Assembly (NCBI GenBank): GCA_040902885.1
Contig: JBBDWK010000014.1
Coordinates: 1 to 44,632, forward strand
Length of the DNA stretch: 44,632 nucleotides
Direction: 5' to 3'
From: JBBDWK01 sp040902885
GTDB lineage: Bacteria > Acidobacteriota > Terriglobia > Bryobacterales > Bryobacteraceae
Positions 1 to 8,573 of the stretch are shown piece by piece. The notes beneath the pieces are model-generated. The model was given only the letters and a program-made list of their open reading frames with translations. It ran no database searches and was not told where the DNA came from. The position numbers were made by a program, and so were the translations under genes. Each line of letters starts with the position of its first letter. The first letter of the stretch is position 1.

Positions 1-708
1 AATCGTGATCGACATCAGTTCGGAACGCTGATCGCCATCCCTCGGAATCCGCACTGGACCATTGTCATTCCCACAGACACTCTGGAACTGGAGCGGGTGC
101 AACGCGAGGCGGCCACGGTAGTCTGCTGCGGTCAACTGAAGGAACGTAGTATTCAGGCCTACTAGCCCGATACGTAGCGATTGCTTGTTAATTGTGGCGG
201 AGAAGTCCCCTGGCAAGAGACCCTGCCGCACCTGGGCTGGCCTTAACGTATTGCCATTCCACCAATCGCTGTAGTTGTGGAACGCTTGGTCGACGACCTT
301 TCGGTATGCAGAATCAGAGCGGCTCCAGAATCTCTCCTGAACGTTCGGCCGGCCAACCCACTCGTTTAGTAGCAGCACCTCGGGAGTTTCGGGATCAGGG
401 CGTTCGATATCGTGGTTGCCAGGAACAGCAAAGAAGACGGGAGTCGACCCCAGTGCCCGCATGTGGATCCACAGCCGTTCAAGAATTTCATCGACCTTCG
501 CAAACTCGTCCCTGCCTCCTCTCTGGGTCATGTCGCCGGAGAAGAGCACCAAGTCCCACGGCCCACACTCGTCATGAAGCACGCTTAAATCGTCCAAGAA
601 GACCTGATGCATGCGAGGCCACAGCCAATTCTGCGGTTGGAGCCCGCAATGCAGATCCGTCAAATGCAGCCACGTGAACGTTGCCAACCGAACCTCCAAC
701 TGCGTCAT
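1..708 (-). CDS. Calcineurin-like metallophosphoesterase, C-terminus cut by window edge
   Basis: The minus strand is open for 236 codons from ATG 708 to the window edge with no stop. Metallophosphoesterase signatures appear in order: TDLHCG (residues 17-22), SGDMTQRG (57-64) and GNHD (97-100), which supply the Asp, His and Asn ligands of a two-metal site. The distal histidine motifs lie outside the window. A TTG at 687 preceded by GGAGG (697-693) gives an N-terminus MATFTWLHLTDLH and may be the real start; ATG 708 has no obvious ribosome site. From general familiarity with the family, a phosphoesterase that reads WLHLTDLH, then a PWDLVLF strand, then LPGDFSATI resembles N-terminal effector domains of large STAND-type NTPases. 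That is inference, because the downstream part is missing. It is equally compatible with a stand-alone enzyme. Confidence 0.8.
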   Translation of the reverse strand, partial: MTQLEVRLATFTWLHLTDLHCGLQPQNWLWPRMHQVFLDDLSVLHDECGPWDLVLFSGDMTQRGGRDEFAKVDEILERLWIHMRALGSTPVFFAVPGNHDIERPDPETPEVLLLNEWVGRPNVQERFWSRSDSAYRKVVDQAFHNYSDWWNGNTLRPAQVRQGLLPGDFSATINKQSLRIGLVGLNTTFLQLTAADYRGRLALHPLQFQSVCGNDNGPVRIPRDGDQRSELMSITI

Positions 709-1178
709 TATATGACGGATGCGCCGTGATTACCGGGCGAGGACAGGAGCCTCAAATCGTTAACGTTGGAAACGACTGCTGGTTTCAGTTCCGCAACCGT
801 TGGGCCTGCTCCCCGTAAGCACGAGAGCCGGCCATGGGCCATATAAGTCTCACGGATCCGCCAGCAGTTCGGACTTCATCCAGCCGGAATCACGGTATGG
901 AACAAGCGACGGTGCGCTGTCAGGCTCCAAGCGGACTACAGTGGAAAGCCGCTGCTTGTGTCGCGTGACATAGCACGACTCGATACACCACTCGTTTATC
1001 GGTATACGGGGTGCACATCGTGGGCGAGTGACGCCCCAACCGGAAGTTGAGCTCAGATCGCTGGTGTTCGCGCCGTGGCCGGTCTGGTGGTCCAGGCCTT
1101 CTTCGAGACGTGCTGACGCGTGGTCGGGTAGCGCGACTCGGGGGTTGAGGGCGAAGGCGCCTAACGCCCTACCAACCG
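709..1178. other. Intergenic stretch of 470 bases, no gene recognised
   Basis: No reading frame here resembles a known protein on either strand. The 3' end of the exporter permease lies to the right and the phosphoesterase start to the left. Around 1030-1060 there is a CCGGAAGTTGA word and surrounding bases that loosely recall the dispersed repeats at 15943, 17850 and 18622, so this may hold another degenerate copy. The resemblance is weak. Confidence 0.4.
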
Positions 1179-2402
1179 TCATATGACATCCGCGAACGAG
1201 CGCCGCATTTTGTGGAACCAGCCGTAACCGGCCACGAATACCGCGCCTGAGAGCAGCCACAGCTTGATCATGGGCATCGTCGCCGGCGCGCGGTGCTCCA
1301 GCAGGATCGCCCGGTAGGCGGACACCAGCACGTAAACCGGATTTTTCGCAAGAATCGCCATCGCCTCCGGGGGCAGCGATGACTCGGGATAACAGATCGG
1401 CGTCAGGAAGAACCAGAGCGTCAGCAGGAAACCGATGATCTGCCCCAGGTCGCGCACGAACACGCCCAGCGCCGCCAGAAACCAGCACAGCCCGAGCGTG
1501 AAGAGAACCTGCGGAACCAGCAGCACGGGCAGCCAGAGGGCGGTCGCGGGCACGCCGCGTCCGGCGAGCGCCAGCCCGAGCAGAAAGATCAGGATAGCGA
1601 AGCCCTCGGTGACCAGGCCCGAAGCCACCTGGTTCACCGGCAGAATTTCCACCGGAAACACCAGCTTCTTGATGAAGTTCCGGTGCTCCAGCATCACCCA
1701 GGGCGCGCGCCCCGCGGGCTCGCTGAGCGCCAGCCAGGGCAGCATCCCGGCGAGGAAGTAGAGCACGAATCCGCTGCGGCTGGGATCGTTGGCGAAGCGC
1801 GTTTGCAACACGATGCCAAACACGAAGAAGTACGTTGCCATGAGCAGCAGCGGGCTAAGCACGGCCCACGCCGCGCCGCCGAAGGAACCCCGGTAACGCG
1901 CCAGAATATCGCGCCGAGCCATGGAACGGATCAGGCCGCGGTTTTTCCAGATCGCGACCGGCGGCAGCCGGACTGCGCGCCACAGAGTCCGCAAAAACCG
2001 ATACCATCCCAGCGCCTCCGCGTTGAGCACCTTCGTGCGCACCACGCGCTGGCCGTCTCCGTCCACGGCCGCATCCAGCAGAAGAAACTCCTGCCCCTCT
2101 TCGTAGAACCATCCCTTCTTTTCCCGCAGGGGCGACACGAACACGCGGTATTCGCCCGGCTCCGCGGGCAGCACGACTTCCAGATCCACTTGCGCGGTCT
2201 CTCCCGGCGCCACATCGGCGCCCGGAGTCACGCGCGGCCCGTCCACAACCAGCAGGTCCGAGGCCGGGTCGAAGATCTGATAGCCGATCGCAAATCCCTC
2301 CGAGGTCCGCCACGTCTCCTCCGAACGATTCTCAATCTCGCAGCTCACGCGAATTCGTCCGTTCCCTGGTTCGATCCGCGTGTTCCGGTACGCCACGCTC
2401 AT
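1179..2402 (-). CDS. ABC-2 type polysaccharide export permease with N-terminal Wzt_C-like beta-sandwich
   Basis: This is a 407-residue inner-membrane permease of the Wzm/ABC-2 class, which moves lipid-linked or free glycans across the membrane. Residues about 1-110 form a beta-rich, non-membrane domain (IENRSEETW, then VAPGETAQVDL and WFYEEGQEF) like the carbohydrate-recognition domain normally found at the C-terminus of the Wzt ATPase. After a basic linker (SMARRDILARYRGS) six hydrophobic segments follow, with the typical GMLPWLALSEP and FLTPICYPES stretches of polysaccharide exporters. The start ATG at 2402 overlaps the TGA of the glycosyltransferase-methyltransferase gene (ATGA), so translation is probably coupled. 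It is the last gene of the minus-strand cluster. No ATP-binding partner is seen downstream or elsewhere in the window, so the ATPase must be encoded elsewhere or the transporter is incomplete. Confidence 0.88.
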   Translation of the reverse strand: MSVAYRNTRIEPGNGRIRVSCEIENRSEETWRTSEGFAIGYQIFDPASDLLVVDGPRVTPGADVAPGETAQVDLEVVLPAEPGEYRVFVSPLREKKGWFYEEGQEFLLLDAAVDGDGQRVVRTKVLNAEALGWYRFLRTLWRAVRLPPVAIWKNRGLIRSMARRDILARYRGSFGGAAWAVLSPLLLMATYFFVFGIVLQTRFANDPSRSGFVLYFLAGMLPWLALSEPAGRAPWVMLEHRNFIKKLVFPVEILPVNQVASGLVTEGFAILIFLLGLALAGRGVPATALWLPVLLVPQVLFTLGLCWFLAALGVFVRDLGQIIGFLLTLWFFLTPICYPESSLPPEAMAILAKNPVYVLVSAYRAILLEHRAPATMPMIKLWLLSGAVFVAGYGWFHKMRRSFADVI

Positions 2403-4342
2403 GAGTACAGCCAGGCCGGGTACCGCTCCCGCACGCTGCCCGTCTTGCGGCCCACGGCGTAGATTCCGTCGCCCCGCAAATCGGTCGATAGCGAGTAGCG
2501 CTCCAGCAGATGCACAATCCAGTTGTGATCCGGGCGCGGCTCGTCCCGGAACGGGCCGGTCTCGAGAAGAGTGACGGAAAAGCCCGAGTTTTCGAGCAGC
2601 ATGTGGATCTCCCGGGGCGTGTATTCGCGGTTGTGCCGTGCATCCACCTCGCCTTCGCTCGATGGGCGAATGTATGCGTGGAAGAACCCGGGATGGTAGC
2701 CCTGAAGAATCGCGTGGACGCCGCTCAGCGAGGCGATGTTCGGCGTGGTCAGTACGAGGCGCCCGCCGGGCTTCAAAATACGATTGACCTCGCTCATCAG
2801 GTGCATGGGATCGTCGAAGAGGTGTTCGATCAGCTCGCAGCAGAGCACGGTGGAGAAGTACCCGTCGCCGTAAGGGAACGTGTCCTTTTCGGCGTTGAAG
2901 TGATCGATCTCGCACTCGAAGACTTCGCCGTCCGAAGACACGACCGACCGCTTATCGATCCGGCCCAGCGGCCCATAGTAGCACCCGCGCACGAAGCCAT
3001 ACCCCAGCTTGCTCTTCAGCGAAGGCGTTATCTGAAGGTACGCCCCCATTTCGAGCACACGGTCTTCCGGCCCGCCCGGAGGCGTAATCTCGAGCGTCCG
3101 AACAAGGCGCGTCTTGTGAGTGGTGACATAGGCGCGCGACTCCTCGTCCACGGCCCACCCGACGATGTACTCCTCTTCCACCGGAGCGGAGCGTTCCTCC
3201 TGATCCGCGACGATGGAAGCCTCTTCCGTGTTGCGCGGCGAATTCAGGAAAGCGGCATAACGCTCCGCCACCAGATCCCAGTTGCACTCCCGCTCCACGT
3301 ACCGCCGCGCGTTGCGGCCCAGCGCCCGCGCCACGTCCGGGCGTGTCACCAGCAGATTCAGATACTCGAAAATCTGGTCTTCCTCGCCCGGCCCCACCGG
3401 TACTTTCAGGCAGACGTCGTCGGGGAATTCCCGGAACGCGCCCACCTCGGATACGAGCACCGCTTTCCCCAGTCCCAGCGCGCGCAACAGACTCCCGGAA
3501 CTCTCTCCCACGGTGGGATATCTCAAGTTCAGCACGATGTCGCACGCGGCGAGGTATCCCACAAAGTCTTCGATCTCCGTGAACCCGAGCAGCCGCACGT
3601 GCGCGCCCAGATCCAGCGTGCGAATCAGCGATGCCACTGGAAATTCGGGATGCCGCTCGCCCGCCAGCACCATGCGGGCGCGCGGCTCCATCCGCACCAG
3701 CCGGCGCAAAGCGCGCAGCGATTCCGCAATCCGCTTGTAAGGTTTTAAATAGCCGAAGACGCCGATCAGCGGGGTGCTCTCATCCAGGCCCAACCGGTAG
3801 CGGAACGCATTCCGGTCCGCCTGTGGGATCCACGCTCCATGAGGAATGCGCGCCACCGGTCCGGCAAAGCCCGCCGACCACACCTGGTCCACCATGAATT
3901 GGCTGTGTACGATGACGCCGCGCGACGCTTCGAGCAGCCGGCGGATCATCGGGACGCCTTCATAATCCGGTCCCGCCTGAAGCGCCCGCACGCGTTGTGC
4001 GAATTCGAGCGCCGCTGCCCCTCCGCTGTATTCCACCTCGCGCAGATAGCCGTCCCAATCGTTCCGCTTGATCGTAATATCCGCGATGAGGTGATGCAGG
4101 TTGGCCTCATGCAGCACGACGAAGCCCGGATGGCGCAGCGCGGTCTCGTACACAAAATCGTGCCATTCGTTGTTGCCGATCTGATAGAGCGCCGCATCGA
4201 AGGCGCTGGGATCGAAGGGCCGCTGGCCGTCGCAAAACACCTCCAGCTCGACGCGGCGGCCCAGGTGCTCGATCAGGGTTGCCGAATAATCGGCGATGCC
4301 GCTCCGCGCGGGAGGGAGGGGGGAAAAGAAAGCTACACGCAT
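2399..4342 (-). CDS. Bifunctional GT4 glycosyltransferase / SAM methyltransferase fusion
   Basis: This 647-residue fusion has an N-terminal GT-B glycosyltransferase (about 1-385). It shows the start motif MRVAFFSPLPPARSGIADY, a central IGVFGYLKPYKR and a donor-site region GESSGSLLRALGLGKAVLVS. A linker rich in acidic residues (about 385-410) leads to a C-terminal class I methyltransferase (about 410-640). That part has VLEMGAY as a motif I-like segment, VLCCELIEHLFDDP as the acidic post-II motif and RILKPGGRLVLTTPN as motif III. The protein probably adds a sugar and methylates the growing glycan, a common way of capping chains. A GTG at 4351 is an alternative start; ATG 4342 is preferred because GGGG sits about 8 bases upstream. 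It lies about 28 bases after the preceding GT4 gene and overlaps the permease by 4 bases. Confidence 0.88.
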   Translation of the reverse strand: MRVAFFSPLPPARSGIADYSATLIEHLGRRVELEVFCDGQRPFDPSAFDAALYQIGNNEWHDFVYETALRHPGFVVLHEANLHHLIADITIKRNDWDGYLREVEYSGGAAALEFAQRVRALQAGPDYEGVPMIRRLLEASRGVIVHSQFMVDQVWSAGFAGPVARIPHGAWIPQADRNAFRYRLGLDESTPLIGVFGYLKPYKRIAESLRALRRLVRMEPRARMVLAGERHPEFPVASLIRTLDLGAHVRLLGFTEIEDFVGYLAACDIVLNLRYPTVGESSGSLLRALGLGKAVLVSEVGAFREFPDDVCLKVPVGPGEEDQIFEYLNLLVTRPDVARALGRNARRYVERECNWDLVAERYAAFLNSPRNTEEASIVADQEERSAPVEEEYIVGWAVDEESRAYVTTHKTRLVRTLEITPPGGPEDRVLEMGAYLQITPSLKSKLGYGFVRGCYYGPLGRIDKRSVVSSDGEVFECEIDHFNAEKDTFPYGDGYFSTVLCCELIEHLFDDPMHLMSEVNRILKPGGRLVLTTPNIASLSGVHAILQGYHPGFFHAYIRPSSEGEVDARHNREYTPREIHMLLENSGFSVTLLETGPFRDEPRPDHNWIVHLLERYSLSTDLRGDGIYAVGRKTGSVRERYPAWLYS

Positions 4343-4370
4343 ACCGCACACCCCAGTGAGACCCTCCGCT

Positions 4371-5531
4371 TCATCGCGCGGAAAGGGAGGCGACGGCGGT
4401 TGCCTGCCTCGCGTGCGTTGACGCTCCGGCTACTTCGTAATACACCTCGAGCGTTTTGCGCGCCGTCCTCTGCCAGGTGAATTGCGCCGCGCGCTGCCGG
4501 CCCAGCCGCTCCATGTGTCCCCGCAACTCCCCGTCCAGCAGCAGACCGGCCATGGTCGCGGTCATCTCATCCACGGAATGTGGGTCGAAAAGGATGGCCG
4601 CTCCGTCGGCCACCTCCGGCATCGCGGAGGTGTTCGAACAGGTCACGGCGCGCCCACAAGCCATGGCTTCCAGAATCGGCAGACCGAAGCCTTCGTAAAA
4701 GGAGGGAAACACGAACAGCTCGCAAGCGTTGTAAAACTGCAACAGATCCTCGTCGCTTACGAAGCCCGGGAAGTGGATGCGGTCCGAAAAGGCGGACTCC
4801 CCCGCCCGTGCCCGCACCCGCCCGCCAAACCAGGTATCCTTGCCGACCATTACAAGATGGTGACGGATCCGCGGGTGGGTCCGGACAAGCTGCTCGTAAG
4901 CCGAAATCAAACCGATATGGTTCTTTCTCGGCTGCAGGTCGCCCACCGAGAGAATAAATGGCCCGGATATTCCCCAACGCGAAAATACCTTGCCGATCGC
5001 GTCCTCCGTTCGAATCGGGCGAAATCCGGGACCGGCCGCATTGGGCACAACGACCACCCGGTCCTTACTCAAACCGTAAGCGCGGACGATGGAATCGCGC
5101 GAAAATTCGCTGCCGGTCAGGACGCGGGTGGCGGCCCGCACCGTGCGGCTGACGGTCTGCCGTAATTGCCAGGCCCGGACCGGAGGGAAGTACTCCGGAT
5201 GGTTCAGAAAGCTCACGTCATGTACGCTGACCACCACCGGAACGGGGCAGTTGAGCGGCGCCGTGTACTGCACGTGAACCAGGTTGGGCCGATCCTGCCA
5301 AAGCTTGCGCGGCAGGTCGAAGCCCAGGCGCAGAAAGGGGTTGGCCGCTATCCGCCGGGTCTCAAAACGGGACGGAATCCAGGCAGCCGCCTGCGCCCGG
5401 CCGACCGAAACGTAGGCAATGAATGTGTTGCGCTTGTCCTGGGACGCGAAGGCTCGCAGGAGACTCCTGATGTAGACCTCGTTCCCAGTCAGATGGCGGC
5501 CGATAGCATGGGCGTCGACGGAAAAGCGCAT
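4371..5531 (-). CDS. GT4-family glycosyltransferase
   Basis: This 386-residue retaining glycosyltransferase of the GT-B fold is expected to use an NDP-sugar to extend a surface polysaccharide in the cytoplasm. The N-terminus MRFSVDAHAIGRHLTGNEVYIRSL is the acceptor-domain start. The C-terminal half has the donor-binding pattern FILSVGDLQPRKNH and SFYEGFGLPILEAMACGRAV, where the EGFGLP and EAMACG glutamates are the usual E-X7-E motif. A TTG at 5534 in frame is an alternative start, but ATG 5531 fits family starts better. A promoter-like sequence sits immediately upstream (5543-5571), so this gene may be transcribed independently of the BlaI/M56 transcript. It is followed closely by the fused glycosyltransferase-methyltransferase. 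Confidence 0.9.
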   Translation of the reverse strand: MRFSVDAHAIGRHLTGNEVYIRSLLRAFASQDKRNTFIAYVSVGRAQAAAWIPSRFETRRIAANPFLRLGFDLPRKLWQDRPNLVHVQYTAPLNCPVPVVVSVHDVSFLNHPEYFPPVRAWQLRQTVSRTVRAATRVLTGSEFSRDSIVRAYGLSKDRVVVVPNAAGPGFRPIRTEDAIGKVFSRWGISGPFILSVGDLQPRKNHIGLISAYEQLVRTHPRIRHHLVMVGKDTWFGGRVRARAGESAFSDRIHFPGFVSDEDLLQFYNACELFVFPSFYEGFGLPILEAMACGRAVTCSNTSAMPEVADGAAILFDPHSVDEMTATMAGLLLDGELRGHMERLGRQRAAQFTWQRTARKTLEVYYEVAGASTHARQATAVASLSAR

Positions 5532-5542
5532 CAATTCTAACT

Positions 5543-5571
5543 AGTATAAGCGCCGCCGGTAGTTCTCTAAA
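5543..5571 (-). promoter_or_regulatory. Predicted sigma70-type promoter for the 4371-5531 glycosyltransferase
   Basis: On the minus strand TTTAGA (5571-5566) is separated by 17 bases from TATACT (5548-5543). The expected transcript start near 5536 is only about 5 bases before ATG 5531, so the message would be almost leaderless. This is read from sequence alone. Confidence 0.45.
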
Positions 5572-5595
5572 GTTAAATTTGAGTTTGATTGGGGA

Positions 5596-6783
5596 TTACA
5601 GACCGGCCTCGCGAAGGCGCTGCCAGGCCGATTGCCAGGTCAATTCCCGTTCGTAGGTCTCGCGTCCCGCCGCGCCTACTGCCCGGCGCAACTCCGGCGC
5701 ATCCAGAAGCCGTGACACAGCCGCGGCAAACGCGCCCGCTCCGTCCGCCAGCAGAATGTTCTCCCCATCCTTCGCCGGCAGGCCTTCCGCGCCGATGGCG
5801 GTCGAAACCACCGCCCGTCCCGCCGCCCAGGCTTCCACGATCTTCAGACGCGTTCCGCTGCCCGCCAGAACGGGCACAACCACGACCTGCGCGCGGGCCA
5901 ACTCCTGGATGGCATCTTCCACCGGTCCAGTGCAGCGGATGCTCGGGTCGCCGGAAACCAACCGCCGGACGGCATAGTCGTTGCGGCCGATCAGCCGCCA
6001 CTCCAGTTTTGGACGGCGGACGAGCGGCCAGACCTCCCGGGCAAAATAGCGGACAGCCGATATATTCGGGCGATACTCCAGGTTGCCCGAGAACGCGATG
6101 GCCTCCTCCTCGGGCACATTCGGCCGCAGTGCCGCGGGCAGCGTGTTCGGATAGACCGTGATGCCGGGGTGCGAAACGATGCGACAGACCGCTTCCGCGT
6201 CCTCGCGGGAAGTGGCCAACAACCGGGAATAGCGCGGCAGCCAGACATGCTCCAGCCGGCGCGTGGCCTTCGCGAAGACAGCATGGGCAAACGATGCGGG
6301 CCACGGCTCGGACTTGCGGCATCGCTCGTGCAGCACCGACTCGACGTCCACCAGATCGAGAACCGTGTGCTCCGCGCATTCCACAAGCTGCTCGTGATAG
6401 GGCGCGCACCAGAAGTGCTCAACCACAGCGACATCGTAGCGGCGGCCGCCGAGGATGCCGGAGACTTGCGCGCCCGCTCCCGCGAACCGGTCGACGAGCG
6501 GAGGCGCGCGCCGGATCAACCGCACACCGTTCCGCCACACGCGCGCGGCCACGCCTTTTGAATGAAAGGGGAGATCCACCACGTCAATCCAGCGAACCAG
6601 TCCAGGCGGGAAAGCGAGCCGGGGGTCGGCGGCCCCTGGCTCGCGAAACACGATCACATCCACTGCGTAGCTCTGGGCGAGATATTCCAGCAGGCAGGCC
6701 GCCCGCAACTGTCCTCCTCCCACCAGAGGGTACGGCGCTTCGGGAGTCAGGAACAGCGCGGTTCTCGTGCCTCCCTCGCTCAT
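5596..6783 (-). CDS. GT4-family glycosyltransferase coupled to the M56 gene
   Basis: This 395-residue GT-B glycosyltransferase resembles the sugar transferases of exopolysaccharide clusters (TIGR03087-like by pattern; not searched). The N-terminal PEAPYPLVGGGQLRAACLLEYL is the acceptor-side Rossmann start. The C-terminal part has AIAFSGNLEYRPNISAVRYF, WRLIGRN and VVPVLAGSGTRLKIVEAWAAGRAVVST, ending in the E-containing donor site. The start ATG 6783 overlaps the TGA of the upstream M56 peptidase (ATGA at 6783-6780), so it is almost certainly in the BlaI/M56 operon and translationally coupled to it. This ties a glycan-building enzyme to a repressor-proteolysis sensor. The next glycosyltransferase begins 64 bases downstream from its own promoter. 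Confidence 0.9.
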   Translation of the reverse strand: MSEGGTRTALFLTPEAPYPLVGGGQLRAACLLEYLAQSYAVDVIVFREPGAADPRLAFPPGLVRWIDVVDLPFHSKGVAARVWRNGVRLIRRAPPLVDRFAGAGAQVSGILGGRRYDVAVVEHFWCAPYHEQLVECAEHTVLDLVDVESVLHERCRKSEPWPASFAHAVFAKATRRLEHVWLPRYSRLLATSREDAEAVCRIVSHPGITVYPNTLPAALRPNVPEEEAIAFSGNLEYRPNISAVRYFAREVWPLVRRPKLEWRLIGRNDYAVRRLVSGDPSIRCTGPVEDAIQELARAQVVVVPVLAGSGTRLKIVEAWAAGRAVVSTAIGAEGLPAKDGENILLADGAGAFAAAVSRLLDAPELRRAVGAAGRETYERELTWQSAWQRLREAGL

Positions 6784-8573
6784 CGGGAAAGCGTAAAATT
6801 CACGTCCACCAGCGTTGCCACCTCTACTGGCTCGCCATTCAGGAGCGTCGTCTCATACACCCACTGCTTCACCGCTTCCACCGCCGCCTCCACCAGCAGC
6901 GGCTCGCCGCTTTCTACGGAGATGTTCTTCACAGCTCCGTCCTTCCCCACCAGTGTCTGCAGCCGGACTACCCCCTGCATCCTGGCCTGCTTTGCAAGCG
7001 GCGGGTAGACGGGTCTGGGCTGGTGGATCAGCTTCTGCGCCTGCATATTGCCCCCCACCCGAATCTGCTGAGTGCGCTCGTTGTCCCCCGGCAGGTAAAC
7101 CCGCAGCGCCACTCCATCGCCTACCGAGAAGGCAGCCTTGAGATGTTCGTCGGTCTCCCGAATCGCCTCCAGTATCCGCCCCGAGGTTTCGCTGGTGATC
7201 ATCTCGCCCTCCCGCACCGGCAAACGACGGCGCAAGTTCTCGCTGGCTGCCGGCGATATGCCCTCAATATCGATGCGCTTCAGGATGCCAAGCTCCTTGT
7301 GCGCCCTTGGGAGCGAAGTTGGCGGCGGTGGAGGCAGAGTGTTGGGCAGCCGGAAGTCCATCGTAACCTGGATCTTGGCGGGCAGCGCAATTTCCGAAGA
7401 ATAGTGCCACCTGAGCACAGCCTGCAAGGCGGCGCTCCTCAGCTCTTCCGGTCCGCTCAGCACCCGCGCGTCGGTTACAGACCCCTTTTCGTTCACCGAT
7501 AGTTCCAGCGTCACCGGTCCCTCGACGCGTCTGGTAAGCGCTTCACGCGGATACTCGATGCCGTCGCGGTGCGCCAGACCCGAGCCGCCGGACACCACTG
7601 TGATATTCTCCCCGCTCTGGGGAGCGGGCGCGGCCTTGAGAGGAACCATGGTAACCGCAACTCCGCCAATCCCGAGAACCAAGCCGCAACCGGCGGCCAT
7701 CGCAAGTACGAATCGTGCTTTGGACATCTGTCCCTCCTTGAGAATCGAAACCACCCGCTGCGCGAGATGGCGTTTGCGTAAGAACAGCGGCGCCGGCGCC
7801 ACATCCAGTTGCGTGCCCGCGGCCGCGATGGCGAACAGCGACTGCAAGTACTGTTCGCGAGCCTGAGTGAGCGAGACCACTTCCCGGTCCACCGTCTGTT
7901 CGCGGGTGAGCTGGATTTGCGCCAGCGCCCACCAGATGGCAGGATGGAACCACAAAACCGTGCGCAGGAACTCTTCTGCGAGCGTCCAGAGCCAGTCCGC
8001 CCGTCGAATGTGCAGCAGCTCATGGCAACAGACGGCCGCCTGGGCGGCGGGAGGAAGCTCCAGAATGCGCGGTGGCAGCAGGATCACCGGACGCCGCAGG
8101 CCGAATGTGAGCGGGCCGGAGACTCCCGGACAGAGATAGATGGCGGCCTGGATTCCGAGCCGGGATCGCATCGTCCCAATCGCCACTGGAACCGGGTCGA
8201 GCGGCTGCGATTCGCGAACCAGGGTCCGTAAACGCGCGACCCCGGCGAACAGCCATATCAAACGCAACAGAACGCCGATTCCAAGCGCGATGAGCAGCCC
8301 GGTCTCCCAACGGATCGGCCAGTCGGGTGTCTGGGCGCTCGCGCTCCTGATGGTGGCGAATGTAATCGACACATCCACGCCGTCCGCGACCTCGGGCTTC
8401 CCAGGCAGGAACGGAAGCAGCAGGCAGAGGGCCAGCACCGCCTGCCAGTAGAGGAGCCGCGCCCGCGGCGCCGCGTTGCGAAACAGTCGCTCCGCCAAGG
8501 CCGCGGCGGCAATCACCGCAAGCGCCTGCAGCGCCCACGCCCAAACATTGCCCACCACAAAACCAGCGCTCAT
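6780..8573 (-). CDS. M56 (BlaR1/MecR1-like) metallopeptidase with TonB_C, POTRA-like and TonB_C domains
   Basis: This 597-residue membrane peptidase probably cleaves or inactivates its neighbour BlaI on receiving a signal. Hydrophobic segments lie at about 8-30, 40-56, 90-112 and 287-305. The zinc site is HELLH (184-188), with a downstream glutamate at 225 in TREQTVDRE. Unlike classical BlaR1 there is no penicillin-binding sensor domain. The periplasmic part instead contains a TonB C-terminal-like domain (about 332-408, GIEYPREAL then VLRWHYSS). A POTRA-like segment follows (about 428-495, IDIEGIS then LPVREGEMI), and then a second TonB_C domain (about 512-597, PVYPPLAKQARMQGVV then VKQWVYE). 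A proline run joins the first two modules. It overlaps blaI by ATGA upstream and a glycosyltransferase by ATGA downstream. The signal sensed is unknown. Confidence 0.9.
   Translation of the reverse strand: MSAGFVVGNVWAWALQALAVIAAAALAERLFRNAAPRARLLYWQAVLALCLLLPFLPGKPEVADGVDVSITFATIRSASAQTPDWPIRWETGLLIALGIGVLLRLIWLFAGVARLRTLVRESQPLDPVPVAIGTMRSRLGIQAAIYLCPGVSGPLTFGLRRPVILLPPRILELPPAAQAAVCCHELLHIRRADWLWTLAEEFLRTVLWFHPAIWWALAQIQLTREQTVDREVVSLTQAREQYLQSLFAIAAAGTQLDVAPAPLFLRKRHLAQRVVSILKEGQMSKARFVLAMAAGCGLVLGIGGVAVTMVPLKAAPAPQSGENITVVSGGSGLAHRDGIEYPREALTRRVEGPVTLELSVNEKGSVTDARVLSGPEELRSAALQAVLRWHYSSEIALPAKIQVTMDFRLPNTLPPPPPTSLPRAHKELGILKRIDIEGISPAASENLRRRLPVREGEMITSETSGRILEAIRETDEHLKAAFSVGDGVALRVYLPGDNERTQQIRVGGNMQAQKLIHQPRPVYPPLAKQARMQGVVRLQTLVGKDGAVKNISVESGEPLLVEAAVEAVKQWVYETTLLNGEPVEVATLVDVNFTLSR

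Noticed and set aside
192..677. Plus-strand open frame at the left edge
   Set aside because: It is antisense to a metallophosphoesterase with intact motifs, and its own sequence is arginine- and proline-rich with no recognisable domain.
2403..2915. N-terminal extension of the permease frame up to 2915
   Set aside because: That stretch is out-of-frame sequence of the methyltransferase domain; the true start is the ATGA overlap at 2402.
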